64,000 nucleotides of DNA, from contig NC_135261.1 in NCBI RefSeq assembly GCF_964204865.1, positions 7,440,001-7,504,000 on the forward strand, read 5' to 3'. The stretch is from Styela clava. Taxonomy: Eukaryota; Chordata; Ascidiacea; Stolidobranchia; Styelidae. Under the pieces are notes generated by a model. It was not told the DNA's origin, ran no database searches, and worked only from the letters and a program-made list of their open reading frames with translations. Numbering within the stretch: position 1 is the stretch's first letter; the number at the start of each line of letters is the position of its first letter. Shown here piece after piece: positions 24,953-39,129 of the stretch. The position numbers and the translations under genes are program-made.

Positions 24953-26557
24953 TAGGCTTGCACGTAATTTACTGATTTACGGAATTACGGAATTATTTCG
25001 AGTTACGGAAGCGAAGCTACGAATTACGTAAAGTCGTAATTATTGGTCGAGCGCTTTCGCGATTGAAACGAGCTCTCTTCAGAGCAGTCAATTCCGTCGA
25101 TTGTAAAAAATTAAAGTTTAAGTAAAAGAAGTTAGAGTTCCGGTATTCGCAGCCGTTTTTCTCTCTCTTGTTAGGCAGATGGGGAAGGCATAACGCGTCA
25201 TTTACTAACCTATTATCAACTTATCTAGGATGGCCAATGTACATATTAACCGTAGATAAGGAATAAAATTGTGTTGAGACGACGGACGTCAACACACCTG
25301 GTTTCAACTTCTTCGGGTGAAATGACTAAAGAATGTAAGAGATAACTTATAAAACATGGTGTATTTGAAAATGCCGTGATAATTAATGTCGCGCTTATCA
25401 AACAGCAATATAAAGACGGAAGAGAAATTGCGTAATGAACCAACGCAACTTAGTCTTTTCGGCATCGGTAAAGAGATTGAGACGGCAGAGAAACAACAAT
25501 ACGACGGGATTTCCCGTGTTTATTCTGCGCGAGATCCATTTTCTATTACAAAATCTTGATGTTCTGTTACCGATTTTATCGTTATATATCTGTCCGGACT
25601 TGGCATTGCTCAATATGTTTTGCACAATGCCTCGCAATATGTCGGCCAAATATGATTACCTGTCGTTACCAAATGCGGCAACTTATTTTGATTTATCGTC
25701 GACTCGAATACCACCGGCACTCGACCAAACTTGTGTCAATCTTGGCAAATACGATTGTCGACTTGAGTTAGAAAAATAAATTAATATTTTCATGAGTGCA
25801 AAATAAATGTCACAAAATGCATTGTTTTGCGATATAACTTTGTATTTTCGGAGGAGGCATGTCATATAAGTACGGTATTTTAAATAATGCGCAAATAATT
25901 AATATTTGATCCAAATTTATCGCAAATAATGTTATAACTTTTAGGCCGCGAAATGATTTAATGTAAAATGAAGCATGGAATTCGGAATATCGTCAATAAG
26001 TCGGCATCAATAATTATTATAAAATGCTAACTAAGTAGTAAAGTCGGATATTGTAAAAAACGGTGAAATAACAAGTCTTTGTCGCGAGGCAAGCGAAAGT
26101 ATAATCAAACGAGAGAATACGCTTGTAGTTGATTAATAAATTAGCAACCCGGAATTTTTATTTAATACGAAAGTCGTATTAATACGTTAATACGATTTAA
26201 AAAAGGGAACTATCGTTTCTTAAATATATTACCAGTGTTGGTAATGATAAAATTGATCGCATAAAATTTGGTGATAAAGTGGTTAAAAAAATCAAAGCTA
26301 ATACAAAAGATAAAAATCAGAATAAAATTATTTTGAATTCACTCCTTGATAATTATCTTTAACATCTGTCGCCGGCGTGTAGTACAGCCGGAAATATGAA
26401 AACCAAACTTCGATGTCCCATTCGGAATAGAAGTGGATTAAATTGGTTGTTATGATAGGTTTAAATGTGTGAAAAAAATATCGCAATTACGGGGTCATTA
26501 CGTAATCGATTTGGCCGTAATTACGGAATTGATTTTTGTCAATTACGTGCAAGCCTA
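24953..26557. mobile_element. Non-autonomous hAT-like element, 1.6 kb
   Basis: Ends are TAGGCTTGCACGTAATT and the complementary AATTACGTGCAAGCCTA. The flanking 8 bp are AGCTGAAC and AGCTGAGC, an 8-bp target duplication with one difference, as expected for hAT. Just inside the ends are many short repeats of ATTACGGAATTACG. The 114-codon ORF at 25435-25779 shows no transposase signature I can identify. The phrase GAAGAGAAATTGCGT in it recurs near 52041. Confidence 0.85.
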
Positions 26558-29500
26558 AGCTGAGCATTGGGTTTTTCGAAAAGATGGCGAACTAGTCTTG
26601 CGTAATGTCAAGTTCGAATGTGAAAATTCTGTTTCCCGTGGAACAGAATAAAACAGTAAATTTTTTAGCGGATATTGAGGCCTCAGGGAAAAGTTTAAAA
26701 ATATCAATAAGAGTTATAGTAATAGCCTTCTAGCGCTTTCTTCCATTTACATGTAAAAAAAGGGAATATTGAATTTGAAACCGGTTGGGCCAGTAGTTGC
26801 AGACAACCCCAAAAATTCTAGCAAGACTAACAACGACTACTTATCAACGTGATTCATATGTATCTTGCATTAAAATATTTGAATTTGTCCACATAAAATG
26901 GTTTTCATGTAGTGCATGTTTGATCAGCTATCACCAAAGATGAAAACGCCGGCTTTCACATTGTCACATTTTTTTTTAGAAATATCACCTCGTAGTTCGA
27001 TAATTCGTCCCGGTGGTGTGGCGCACGCGCCCCGCTGGTTGGTTAGGGCTTCATCCAGCATCAAGCCCATGCATATGAAACAAATAACTGGATAATTAGT
27101 TCTATACCCGACATGACCTGGTGAACCGGAAGAGAGGTCGTGGTTCGCAATATGATTAGGCCGTATTGTCGGCTTTGCTCGCCCCGGGATAAATATGTGA
27201 ATCATATCCTATTCATTTGCCCAAAATTGTTGTTGGATAAATAACGGATTTTGTTTCAGTGTTTAAATCCAATGTTGATGAATATTGTTCTGTTTCAAGA
27301 GTTTTTTTTATGTATATTTAGTATGGCGTTCAAACTGCATTATGAACTATTCGCATGATTGGTAATGTTAGTCACTGTATTGATATTAGTATTTATAACC
27401 GAACGCTGAATACTGTTTCATCTAACGATTATAAGTTATTTTATTAAATATTTTCGATTCGATCATAAATTCGATCATGGCGCATTTTTTTTACACATGA
27501 ACAACGAAAAAGTTCGAATGTGCTGAAACGGCGTCCCTTACAATATCAGTAATTATATAAATTCGTTAGGTGCCTCAGTTACCTGTAGAATATCGAAGTG
27601 GCAAATGTGATTAATCATACTGGCAAATCCTGGCAGAAGGTGGAATGAATGTTTTTCGCATTAGTAATCGTTTATACACATTCACATACCATGTCTAGTT
27701 GTTCCTTTTTATATATGGCACGACCAGTCCACTGTGTGTGTCGTTTGTCATCTCTATTGCTGTTTTGACAATTAATTTATCAATGAATTTACCTATATTA
27801 ACTACATTCAACAGGATTGCGAAAGAGCTTATCGCAATGGCAACTGCATCAGCTTTGACCGTCAGCTTACCAGAATCTACAGCTATTTCGTCCAGACAAA
27901 GTAAAAGAAGAAAAGCCCAATCGCTTTAAATAATTGGATGTGGTACAGAGAGTCTCTTTCAGATACCGTCCAAAGTTAATTTTCAATATCCGAATACTCC
28001 CTGAAATAGTGGAAATAATTCCATTCTGTATAATTTGTTGCACTTTTGCTCTGTTCCATATAATTTTTCTTGCTGCCTTATTCGCCGTATTCAGTATACA
28101 TTTATTCTTTATCAATCTAAATATAAAGTTTTATGATCACGGCTAGTTGTTGTTTGATAGAACAGAAGCTTTATTTATTTCTTGATAACTTCAAAAGAAG
28201 TGTTGTTCACTTGGTCTGCTTGCAACCACCCTTTCTTGCAATGTTATTTGCTGTAAACACGTTGTTAGCGCATTTTTATATCACAAGTTGACATACATAC
28301 TAATTGGAAACCATTAAATTCGGATGGTCTGATTGAAATTCTCAGTGAATCCATATAGCGAATAGTGTAGTAAATGGTGTAACGATACAAACTGATATCT
28401 AATCACGAAAAAATGAAATAAATTTATTTATCAAGAAAGAGTCATCATTCAGATATAGTGCCAATACAAGACTCTCTTAAATCGTTATGTTTTCGGTCAA
28501 TATAACCTGCACGTGATGAATACTAACTACTCTCTATGAATAATACTCTATTGAGCACCGATCTTGTTGAGACGATCGACGGACAAGCATGACGTAGCCG
28601 GTTGAGCGTGACGCAATAAAAACTGTTTCTATGATTTGAAATAACAGAAAAAAATTATATTTGAAATATTATGTCCCATAGAGTTCAGAAAAAATGAGCA
28701 AATGTAATTGATTTCTCGTGGCTTCATTCATTTCTATTTGGTGAAAATTTGAAAACGATTGACCCACCGATTTTTACGAAAAGCGATGTTTCACCGACGA
28801 GGGCAAAAATTTGGCAAAACGTTTCAGAAGAATTCACACCTTGACAGCCTTTTTGAATTTTCTCCGGTACTACGGTTACGGCTGCCTATGATTAAGCTAA
28901 AATAAGGCGAAACAACGTACATGTTGTGACTAGCTTTTCAAATTATTGAATTTTCATGATTTTTCGCTCTATTTCTACGTAAATATGACATTTTGATTGA
29001 CATTTTATCATTACACATTTTTAAGATATGTATTTCCATTTTGAGTGTAAGTGTCCATGTAGACCTGCATTCTGGAGTAATAAAGACAGAAGCTCTCCGT
29101 TCAGTTATGATTAAAACGACAAGATATCTCCAGAACAATTTTATATTTCACGAAGTAAACAACGAGTAGAAGAATATTAATAAAACCCATGTAGCCTACT
29201 TTATATGGCGCTTGTAGAATTCGTACGACAATCTCAATGACAACTGTTCGTTGAAACAAATATTTCCACAAAAATCTTTAGAACTACACAGCTGCTGTAA
29301 AAAATGATATTTGATATAAAATTTGAAGAAATCAAATAAGTATTTAATTAAAAATTTCAAACGCAACACAACATATCTGTTATCTTTAATAAATGCCATC
29401 GTAATAAAAAGTAATATCCTCGAAATTGGATTGCCAAAACATATTTTGGAAGGTATAAAACTAAATAGTAAAAATTAAATTTATCGAAAATGTATGACAT

Positions 29501-30381
29501 TTGGATCCCTATCTAACGCGAATATATCTAATGGCAATACTCATAAATTTATATGATACCATATACACCATTCAACAAAAAATATTTAAACATTTTGTTG
29601 GTCGCGGGTAAATTTAGAAAATAATTTTTATATGTTAATTCGGGTTGAGTTGCTGCAGTAAGTTGTGGGAATGTTAAATATGACTAGTACAGAAATCGTA
29701 ACAACTATGCAAAATAATAACTGAGAAGCACATGCAACAAACATCACTCGACGGTAACAAAAAAAAACCCTATTCAAAAACATTGTCGTTCTATATCTAG
29801 AAATCGTAATAATTGAATATTTGAAGCTAATTTAGTTTATTTAATCATTATTTTTGCAATTCGAAATTTTATTTCACTTTTGAAATTTAAGATGTATTCA
29901 TGAATCAAATGATAAAAAACACATGGTTCGAATAAATAATACACAGAATAATAACGGACGGCACTGGAATATGTTCTCGCATATACATCTCACATTTGAG
30001 TGTTTGTTACTATATTTATGATTGTAAGCTATTTCACATTACACATATCACACTTTAAAACATTTTGTACTTCTCAATCCGCACTAAATAGGAAAAACTA
30101 AACAGATTGATATGGTTACGACTCCAGTATTTACGCCATACGCGTACTAATTCTAATGTAGATATATTTTTAGTGATTTGTGATTTAGTTGATTTGCTAT
30201 TAGTTATTTTCCCCAAAACTCGAAAACCCGGTTTTAATGCGAATAATAAACCTATGTAGAGTATTGTTTTAGTATTGAAATTTGGTAAACTTACTAGTAC
30301 GTACATAAATTAGGTTACGTTTTAGCAAACATCTAAAACTAGATAAGAGTCAATTTCAGTCATAGTTTCCAAATCCAATGT
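26558..30381. other. Intergenic; one SINE-like copy
   Basis: Apart from the SINE at 26930-27200 nothing is firmly identifiable. Near 27790-27930 two frames are open after a plausible acceptor (CATTCAACAG), but no domain is recognised and no partner exon was found. Confidence 0.4.
26930..27200 (+). mobile_element. tRNA-derived SINE-like element, copy 1
   Basis: Contains GGTGGTGTGGCGCACGCGCC (A-box-like region) and the tail GCTCGCCCCGGGATAAATAT. Both ends match the element at 43108-43495 in reverse orientation, with a deletion of the B-box region in this copy. Confidence 0.7.
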
Positions 30382-33300
30382 CTACGATCTCGTTCGTCGT
30401 TCAGTAGTTGTAGTAGTTGTGACAGTTCTACTTCCTCCTCCACTGCTCTGTACTCTTCTATTCACAAACCACACCGGCCTGTGTTCTCGCAAGCAGAACG
30501 CGTCGATTGCAAACAATACTGCAGTGACCCATCCACATATATCAGCTGCTCGAAAACAAATTGACACATGAAGGCATTAATTGAGCTGAATTATCAAAAT
30601 TAACCAATGTTCGCCACTACCAAACTTTTGAGGCCGCGACCTCTATTTGTGAATCTTAGTTTTGACGGACCCCCCAACCTATGCCGTATCAATTTCTGTG
30701 GCTAATCACCTATAAAGCATAATGTTTTATTTACAACACAACAACACAAATTACATTAATGCGATCGGTGAGGTTACTTTTCACTGCACAATTTATCACA
30801 ATTAGCAATTTGTGACGAGCAAACTCGTATATCCGACCCTACGGCAACTCTCGACATGTATTTTGTTTCATATTGGTAAGAGCTGAAAAATTTGTAAAAG
30901 TTAATAAAATTTTAATCGCCTTTTCTGACCGTAATGGACATTCGTCCGCAGGGCTCAAACAAAAAGATGCAATGACTTTTTGATTAAAATCAATCATTAA
31001 AGGCCGATCAGACTCTTTTCATGTCGTTGCGGACGCCCTGTGCAGTCAGGTCATCACGAGGACCCCAGTTTGGGAAACCCTGATCTGAGGTAACGAGGAC
31101 AATGGATAATACCATGGATGTATTAAGGCAGTTGTGCACGCTTCAAGATCAAAGTGAAAGTATGTAGCCTACTTTACCTGCTAGTATTTCTCTGCAACCA
31201 GTAGATCTGAATCTCTTACAATTCAAAAATGCTGCCAATACAGCAGCTCCGACAAGGTAAAGTAAACATGCAAATGCAGACCAAAAGAATTCAAACGTGC
31301 CAAATCCAACTTGTCTATTTGCGGACTGCAAAACGAAGCATATTTTGGTGGTTTAGCAAATATATTTCTTCGAGGTAAAGAGATAAACTATACGATTCTG
31401 ATTGCAGAATTTAATAAGAGCATAAGTAAGAGATCATTCAAATATGAAGTGGCTTCGAGCATGAATATTTTCATAGCCACGAAAAACATCCGGCTGAATA
31501 ATTGTTCATTTCGAAGCCTGGAAAGAAACCTAAAACGAATACGAGTCAATACAAAAATTTGATGGGTACATGATCTGATTGGCAATAACACTAAAGTAAA
31601 GTTAGGAACACTTCTCACCATTCTGGCTGGGCATGTAATCAGTCGAAGCAAGTACATTAACGCTGCAACCCCCCAGGCAACACACCAGGCCACAAGAACA
31701 AAAGTCCTTGCTATTGTGCAGCTGAAAAGTAAAACAAATGGTTTCGATTTTATGAGTATTTTATGTGTTCGGGATCAAAGGCTGATATTGCTATTGGGAA
31801 ACTATGATAATAAAACAATATATATATTTTATATTTTTAAAATTCAGATTTTTAATTATATATTATTCAGTGGCACTTTATTGAACATACGTTTACCTCC
31901 AACATTATCTAATATGGTCTATTGAAATTTTATTTTTACACAAGAATTCGTAACGGTACTCACTCCGACCCACATCTGTATCCGGTTTTAATAAGAAGCC
32001 CAAACGCTAGACCGCCCAGTATAAGAATAATTGCTTTCCAGATTCCTCGCCATGTTGTACCATAACCTGTAATAATTTATGTAAATATTTGATTAAATTT
32101 AATATGATTGACCTATAACACTTCAACGAAAATTTCTATCCTTATAGTTCACGGGACATTAATCGGTTTAGAAAATTTTTAGTGTTATTGTTGCAATGAA
32201 AAAAGTTTTTCGCAAAAAAAATCGCATGAAACAACCCTCCTTTAGGTATTTTAATTCATCTCGTATGATTTTTTCAAGATTCTTTCCATTTGTGTCACTG
32301 AAATTCAGACTAAAGCAGGCTATCGCGCAGTTTTCATAGCCTGATTAAACGAGATGGTGCTCTACAAACTTCGTATCGCAGTCCGATATCACATAATTTT
32401 GCATTACTATGGAATCACTACATTTTCTTATGTTAGGTTCTTTTAAGTTTCAAAATATATCATACTGATAATTTTTATACATCCTACCTGCGCCAACAGG
32501 AGCATAACTTTTCATATTTTGAGCTTCAATAGCATATAAGATTGCTGTAACAAATCCAAGAACACATGCAGTCAATTGCATCGCGAACGAGCAAAATCTA
32601 GGAAAGAAGTTTTATTCAGAACAATAAAAGAAAACCAGTGCACAACTTCAACTATTTTAGAGGAGGTATCCATTGTGTGCATGGTTCACAATAAAAGCAA
32701 TCAGGTTAAATGCCACACTTTTTCAATTTCAATGCTCCTGAATGTGAAAATTTATTCAGCCCGCCCCTCGTTAGTGGATAGATTAATCCAATAACATTAA
32801 TTCACAACGAAAAAAAGATATTTTTATTAAATTTATTCTAGTTTTGGCTCTTTCTATATTGCAAATAAACTTCACCTGCCACTACCGCCACAAAGCGGAT
32901 CTCCGTTTCCAAAGAAAATAGCAACGATGACAGAACATACGATGTAATTAATGCAAGACAGCCAAGACCAAAAATAATCAAAAGTGTTGAAAGTGAAGCA
33001 TTCCGATTGTATGTGCAGATGGAGACCTAAGAAGGAAGATTGTTTTTAAAGTTGGTTTATAATTATGTTTTCCTTTCTATGAACGTTTTCAATACGTTAT
33101 TACATAACAGTGTAATGACTGTCATATAGGGCTTGGTAATCGGAGCGAATCGCAGCAACTAGCCCACAATCCTGACCAATAGAAACTGAGAAGCCTATTT
33201 TATTCGAAAAACAAACAAAAAAGTGATATATTAAAACGAGGGTGATTATCCTACATTGATGATTGTCATGAAATTTTATTGGAATTCTTTATATTGTGAT

Positions 33301-33731
33301 GACACGTTTTATAATTCATTCTTATTGAATGTGAATCAGCAAGTACAGCCCCATTATGGGAATGAGATTGAGGTAACGGTAAACTATCAACTCATATATG
33401 TTTGATATAATTGCTTTACTTTGGTGACAAACTCTCAATAAGTAGATATGTGTGACTTCCAAGCACAACTCGAAACCATCACCTGGACAAAATCAATTTA
33501 GGTAGGCTAAGTATGTTCACAATCTAACAGACCTGTAATCTTGAAGAAATACAGCAGCAACGAGACTGCCCATGATATTATATATGCAGCAAAAGCATAA
33601 ACTTTAATTGAGGGATTTCGGTATTGTCGACTTGCAGCATATAATGCCCAGCATGCACATCCACTTATTAAAACCAATAGTTTTAATATCCCTGTCTTTG
33701 ACATGAAAAATCCACATCCTGAATCCGTCAT
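30382..33731 (-). CDS. Eight-TM tandem-MARVEL protein (MYADM-like, 325 aa)
   Basis: Seven exons: 33533-33731, 32876-33026, 32488-32597, 31964-32066, 31619-31721, 31178-31325, 30382-30545, all GT-AG and phase-consistent (a second acceptor 3 nt upstream of the last exon would add one Ala). Start ATG 33731, stop TAG 30382-30384. Hydrophobic helices at about 14-33, 43-66, 81-105, 118-140, 161-181, 190-214, 231-254 and 273-290 form two four-helix MARVEL units with characteristic segments (FDYFWSWLSCINYIV; FEFFWSAFACLLYLVGAA). The C-terminal tail is cytosolic by prediction and rich in Ser/Gly, Thr and Arg (RTVTTTTTTERRTRS). Tandem MARVEL with eight helices is the layout of the vertebrate MYADM family, involved in membrane rafts and junction or vesicle organisation. 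Assignment to MYADM rather than another MARVEL family rests on layout. Confidence 0.8.
30605..31090. mobile_element. Possible hAT relic in MARVEL-gene intron
   Basis: The right end ACCCCAGTTTGGGAAACCCTGA is a typical hAT-type terminus. The left end near 30610 (CACTACCAAACTTTTGAGG) is a weak inverted match. No clear target duplication. Confidence 0.35.
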
Positions 33732-36700
33732 TGTATCAGTGATATTAATTGCATCCGTTTACGTTTGAAACTAAAAGGTGCAAAATTTAAAATGTCTTTT
33801 TGTTATAAATGATATTCTTGAAACAGACATAAAAATCAGTTAAATACATAGACATATTTACGGATTGTTTGAATAGGTTAGCGTCTAGTTCTCATCAATA
33901 TTCTTCTCTAATTGTAAACAGCATTTCTATGCTTTAGTTCTTTCCACAATACCTTCCGATTTATGAAATCATCTTATATCTAGTTACAGTCGAAGTCGAC
34001 TTAGCATCAATATCTCTCAATAAAAATCTCACCCTATTTCAATGCAAATGCACTTCCAATCGATTCCTAATAATTTTCAAATTTAAACAGCGCGCATATT
34101 TAATCTTGTACAATAAAATGCCCACTTGCGGTTACGTCATACTCCCCAGGAAACGAATGATGTCATTCTTATTGATTAAGCTGCTATACTGCTTCAATGC
34201 AGCCTATGAGCAATTCAAAGCAAGACGAAATTGTAAATACAGTAAACCTTCGGTCAGTTTATATAGTACGAATGTGAACTTATTAGACCGTCATATCCAC
34301 GTATGATTGGCGTTGAATTTGACGACCATTTTACCTAACAATTCACGAGATAAAAAAATATATTCAATTAAAGCCAATATATGGTGATTATAGAATTAAT
34401 GACCAATTAAAAGGAATCTAAATCCTATTACACAGCTCACTAATGGTTGATATTATTGTGGTCTCACGATTGGTATTAAAGTACCTCATGATTGCCTCTA
34501 CCATCTCTGAAAAACGAATGATCGCAGTAATCGACGCTATACACACACTTCGGAGCTATTTTGTGAAAAGTGGGAAAATACTAATAAATTTCTGCACTGG
34601 TGATATTTAACAACAATGAAATTGCTTACTAAATTATGTCTTAACATTTTTAGCTTAGCGATTAAAGTCATTTATGTTTTAACTTTTAATCGATTCTACC
34701 TCTTAAAAGTCAACCCTATAGCTCAGTTTGAACTACGCCCAATCGGAACTTTCCTGCGTATCACTCACCATTTAGGGTTTTAAAATGATTATACTGAACA
34801 CATTTGGAACGTTCCTAATTGCTTTCTGGATTTGGATAAACATTTCCGGCAACTTCAAGTATAATCGAATCGGGTTTGATAGGTCGTTAAACGTTTAGCT
34901 GAATCTCGCCTCACGCTTAATTTAGTGAAAACTTACGTTTGCATAGGTTACTCTTAGCTCATGAATATTGCATAAAAAGGAGGAGTCTGCCGGAGAAGCG
35001 CGAAATAACAATATATATATGGCCCTTAGATGTTCTGGTGTGATCCCTAGGTATTTATGACAAATGTATAAAAAATTATAGTTTGCCATGATTGGCTGGA
35101 TGATAACGAGGTGTCGAGTTCCCACCAAAACTTAAATGCCAAGTTTAAATCGGGGAATTTGGCGAAAATTCACAATTGCAACGGTCAGTCAAAATTGAAA
35201 TATCAATAAATTATAAGGTTATGTCTTTTTTGTTCCGATTTTATTACGTATTTTGCATACTGTACGGAAGCCACAAAAATGTTAGTAAACCACATTTCTA
35301 ACAACACCACGTTCCTACTATTTTAAATAAATAATTTATTTTTTCTTTCCTCAAGCATCTCGAAGTATCTTCAGTTGGAGTCGATTCAAGGCTGCTGTTT
35401 TAAATTTCAATTGCCAACTTGTCTGGCATCTGTATTTCGTGCTTCTTGTCATCGAAACTTTCCCTGAACGTGATACTGCGTAACCTCGGCGACCTCACCA
35501 TCATTGTAATCAATATCTACGCAAATAAATCAGAATGGTCGTTACAAAGTTGTAACAGAGTCCGACCGGATGATAGTGCTGCTGATCTTCAAGCGTTGGA
35601 CTTATCTGTGTTCGCATTGCAGATTACACATTTCGGGTTAAAATCCCTCTAGGGTGTGATAAATTGGGTAGGCGAAGCTAAACGGGAAAAATTTTGGTCC
35701 TCCCAAGAATAGTAGCTCCTGCAATATCGATGTGATTTAAACCGGGGTTTCACAACTGGGGTACATTTACCCAATTGGTACATTTCAATTTTTTTCAGGG
35801 GGCACATTAGATTGAGTATTAACATTATTCTTTTCATAATTTCTAATCTGCCCTAGAATATTTTATCAACTGATGTCAATAATTTCAAAACCTCAGTTTA
35901 GCAACACTTCAGGAAGTCATATTTTCACCTCAGTAGAAGCTTAAACTACAACTACAGAGTCTACATTCCCAGTTCGCTTATTATATTTGACCAATCACAA
36001 CCCGCAAGGTAATTTTTGGGGTACACGGGCGATTGCGATATATGAACTGCCTAGATCGAGATTCCAATGGGTACTTATTAACATTGAGGTTGAGAAGCTC
36101 TGATGTAAACACTAATCGGCAACGGCACTATCAAACCAATTTACCGAATTATCGAAATGAAGTCACTATTGATAGAGTCAAATTCTAAGATTTTGCATTT
36201 TCAACTTGGCAAAACCTAAAAGTTAGTAATCATTAAGATATGTTACTTTGATAAAGCACGTCTGTAGCCCTGACTAACATACTGAGGACGTTACATATTG
36301 CATGAGTGCAAAATTACCGAGTTTCCAACATTGTGAATTATTCAAGCATCGTCAGAAAGTTGAAACATTTGGTGGAATGTGCAGTGCCTCAATTAACGCA
36401 ACTGTTAAAATAAAATCATAACCGAAATGAAAGTACACACAGTTTGATCAATAGAACTGCTTCAACAATTCTTCCATTGGCATTCAATCCTAGTCAACGA
36501 GGTGATTCATATCATGATGTTCATCGAGCAATGGCATGCAAACTATTTCTTGCTAAAACTGCCTGTATATCAAAATTTGAAATTATCGACTGCATAAGTG
36601 CTTGAATGTTTTGTTTCACATTTAATTTAATCATACTGATATGTGTTCACAGGACATGCGTGATATCATCCACAATTCCAACACACAGGCACAATACTGT

Positions 36701-39129
36701 CGTTGTATATTATTATATCAACACGTGAGAAAGTACGTAATGAAACCGTACTTTCACATATCTTTTTTGTTCACTCAATTTGAAATATACTTTAATCTTG
36801 CTTGCCTGCTCAATATTATTTCAAACAATTTCATGATCTAAAATTGCTGTAGCCTAAATGTTATCCCTAATGCACATCATATATCTTGCTTATTATGTAT
36901 CTATCTTATTATATCCTCCCTGCTCGGCTTTCAAGACCGTACATTTGCTCGTGGTTTTCCCGCGTTAGTTTTTGAAGGCGTTGTTGACGCACTGTTGACG
37001 TCGTCGCGTGACATTTCCTTTTATGGAAGCGTGAGTTACGTTGCTTTACGACTTCAACTTGCTGAAACCTTTCTTTAGTCGTTACTAATTTATGAAAGAC
37101 ATTTAACACCATCGACACAGTTGCTTACTTTTTACCCTTCAATCTTTGCAATCGCAAATGTTGTTTTGTGGTATCTTTCTCTCAAATATCCCCGTTTAAA
37201 ATAAAACTGTGCTTCGTGAACTCGAAGTGCCGCATAAAGCAGTTTGCTTCACGCTGATCACGAATAAACTATATATAATACATTTCCTCGGGCGATTGAT
37301 TTGTGCTGTGCGTAAAACCGCTCAACTCCACGCTCGCCGTTGTACGGCGCGCAAATTACGCACGACAAATACGTAACGCACGCACAGATAATGTCCTATA
37401 TATGAAAACAACAACAGAAATAAATTCATTCGCGACATGAAAGACTGTCAGCGTGTATTTATGTCTGTATTGCGCTGTTAAATTTCTGAACGTTGGCCAC
37501 CAATAGGCCTTCAATACGTCACTTATATTTGGCTCATACAGGGCAATTTTTGGTTTCGAATTTCAAATAAAATGTTTGATGTATGAAATTCGTACGAGAA
37601 AGCAGGTAATATGATATTAGTATAGTTGTAATATTTTTTCTCTTTTAGTTAGCCATTAAGTTAGCCATATTTTAGTTAACGTTGTACCACCGCTAAACTG
37701 AAAAAAAAAGTACGTAAATTACAAATGGGAAACTAAAAATATATCCATGCATCTAATCGTACTGTCAACTGATCTCTCATAATTGCATTATTTACTACGT
37801 TATCACTAAGTATATTAATAATCCCTAATCCTATTGTTATCAAGAAGATTCTTGGTGTATTGTAGGCCTCACTGTTTGAAAACTTTTATAAATGCAGTCA
37901 GCACCAGTCATATAAATCCATACATATATATCGTTTATTTTATCGCCTCCTCTGCTTTTTTATTTTATTTTTCACATCAACAGCCTTATAACAAAACTAT
38001 CCTTTGGTCGACTTCTTGCCCAATAGCATTTCATTTTACTTCCAATTGAATCCAAATTGTCAAGAACTTTATCAAGTCGCCGTAACATGACGAGTTTTAT
38101 TACCTAATAATCAGTAAAGTATGCTACTAGCATTTCACGACTTTTGATAAATCGAAAATTAGTTACCACGACAAACGTGTATATATATATACTATATAAA
38201 CATTCCGGAAATGTGTTATATATACAATTAATATGTCTAAAATTGTTAAAATTTAATTGGGTTTTATTCCATTCGGTTGGAATTTTAAATTAGATTTGGA
38301 AGACAAATGCAATAACGGCTTTATTCTGTATGTAAGACTGATTGAACATATGTTTCATCGATAACACATGAACTTAACCGTGTCTTCAGTGAAAAATAAA
38401 TCTTTTCAACTTAGTCACAAGGTGGCGTTAGTGGTCAGTTTAAAAATACATTGTTGTCAACTTGTCCCTAATTTCATCCCCTACCTCGGCAGCTGCCTCA
38501 ACTCTCTTCTAATTTACCTTAGCTAATAACAGTATCAGAAAGCAACGTTTCGACATAATAAACATGAGCACTAGTTTTTCAGGTTTGTGGCTTTTAGTAA
38601 GATGGTTTTGGATATCGAATAGCTTACTTATTTGTTTAACAACCTCCGTAACTAATCTGCATGTAAGTAAAAAAATATCGTTTAGCGACTGTGCTAGCGA
38701 ACAGAACAATAAGTACATTCTAGCAATGGAGTACTTCATTATAATCAATCTGTTTAAAATCACTTTATTTTTATATATATTACATTTTTTTACACGTCAT
38801 GTACTTCGAACATAGTTCGAGTTATCAACAGTTATCAAAAGTACATGTCACTGCGTACATCCGAGATTTTTATCCTGCTATGCTAACAAAATTCGCCAAA
38901 GCTTTGACAAACCATAATGTTTTCACTGAATTACAATTAATTTAATGCATTTTTATTCATGAGGTATATTTATGATATCTTTAACGTTTATTCAACATAG
39001 GATGGAATACTTAAACAGAAATTTCAGGCAAAGTATTTTTATTTACTGGAAAATTTCACAGACCAAACAAATTTGCGGCTGATAAAAACCCGTTTTAACC
39101 TACTTATTTTATTTACAACGAAAAAAAAA
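33732..39129. other. Intergenic; few recognisable items
   Basis: 35735-36105 looks like a hAT-type non-autonomous element (left GGGGTTTCACAACTGGGGTA, right GGTTGAGAAGCTCTG). 36909-37440 is a locally GC/CpG-richer island described separately. The remainder is AT-rich DNA without supported exons. Confidence 0.4.
36909..37112 (-). CDS. Short basic ORF (67 aa) next to a CpG-richer segment; uncertain
   Basis: ATG at 37110-37112, stop at 36909-36911. The translation is highly basic and Gln-rich (KERFQQVEVVKQRN, VRQQRLQKLTRENHEQ), unlike the low-complexity Phe/Tyr/Ile-rich chance ORFs elsewhere. About 155 bp upstream is a TATA-like ATATATAGTT (minus strand, near 37270) inside a CpG-richer stretch (37200-37440). 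No domain recognised; it could be a small gene, a 5' exon or part of a repeat. Confidence 0.25.
   Translation of the reverse strand: MVLNVFHKLVTTKERFQQVEVVKQRNSRFHKRKCHATTSTVRQQRLQKLTRENHEQMYGLESRAGRI

Noticed and set aside
27867-28115. 82-codon minus ORF and overlapping plus ORFs
   Set aside because: Overlapping open frames on both strands with no domain, start context or splice partner that favours one.
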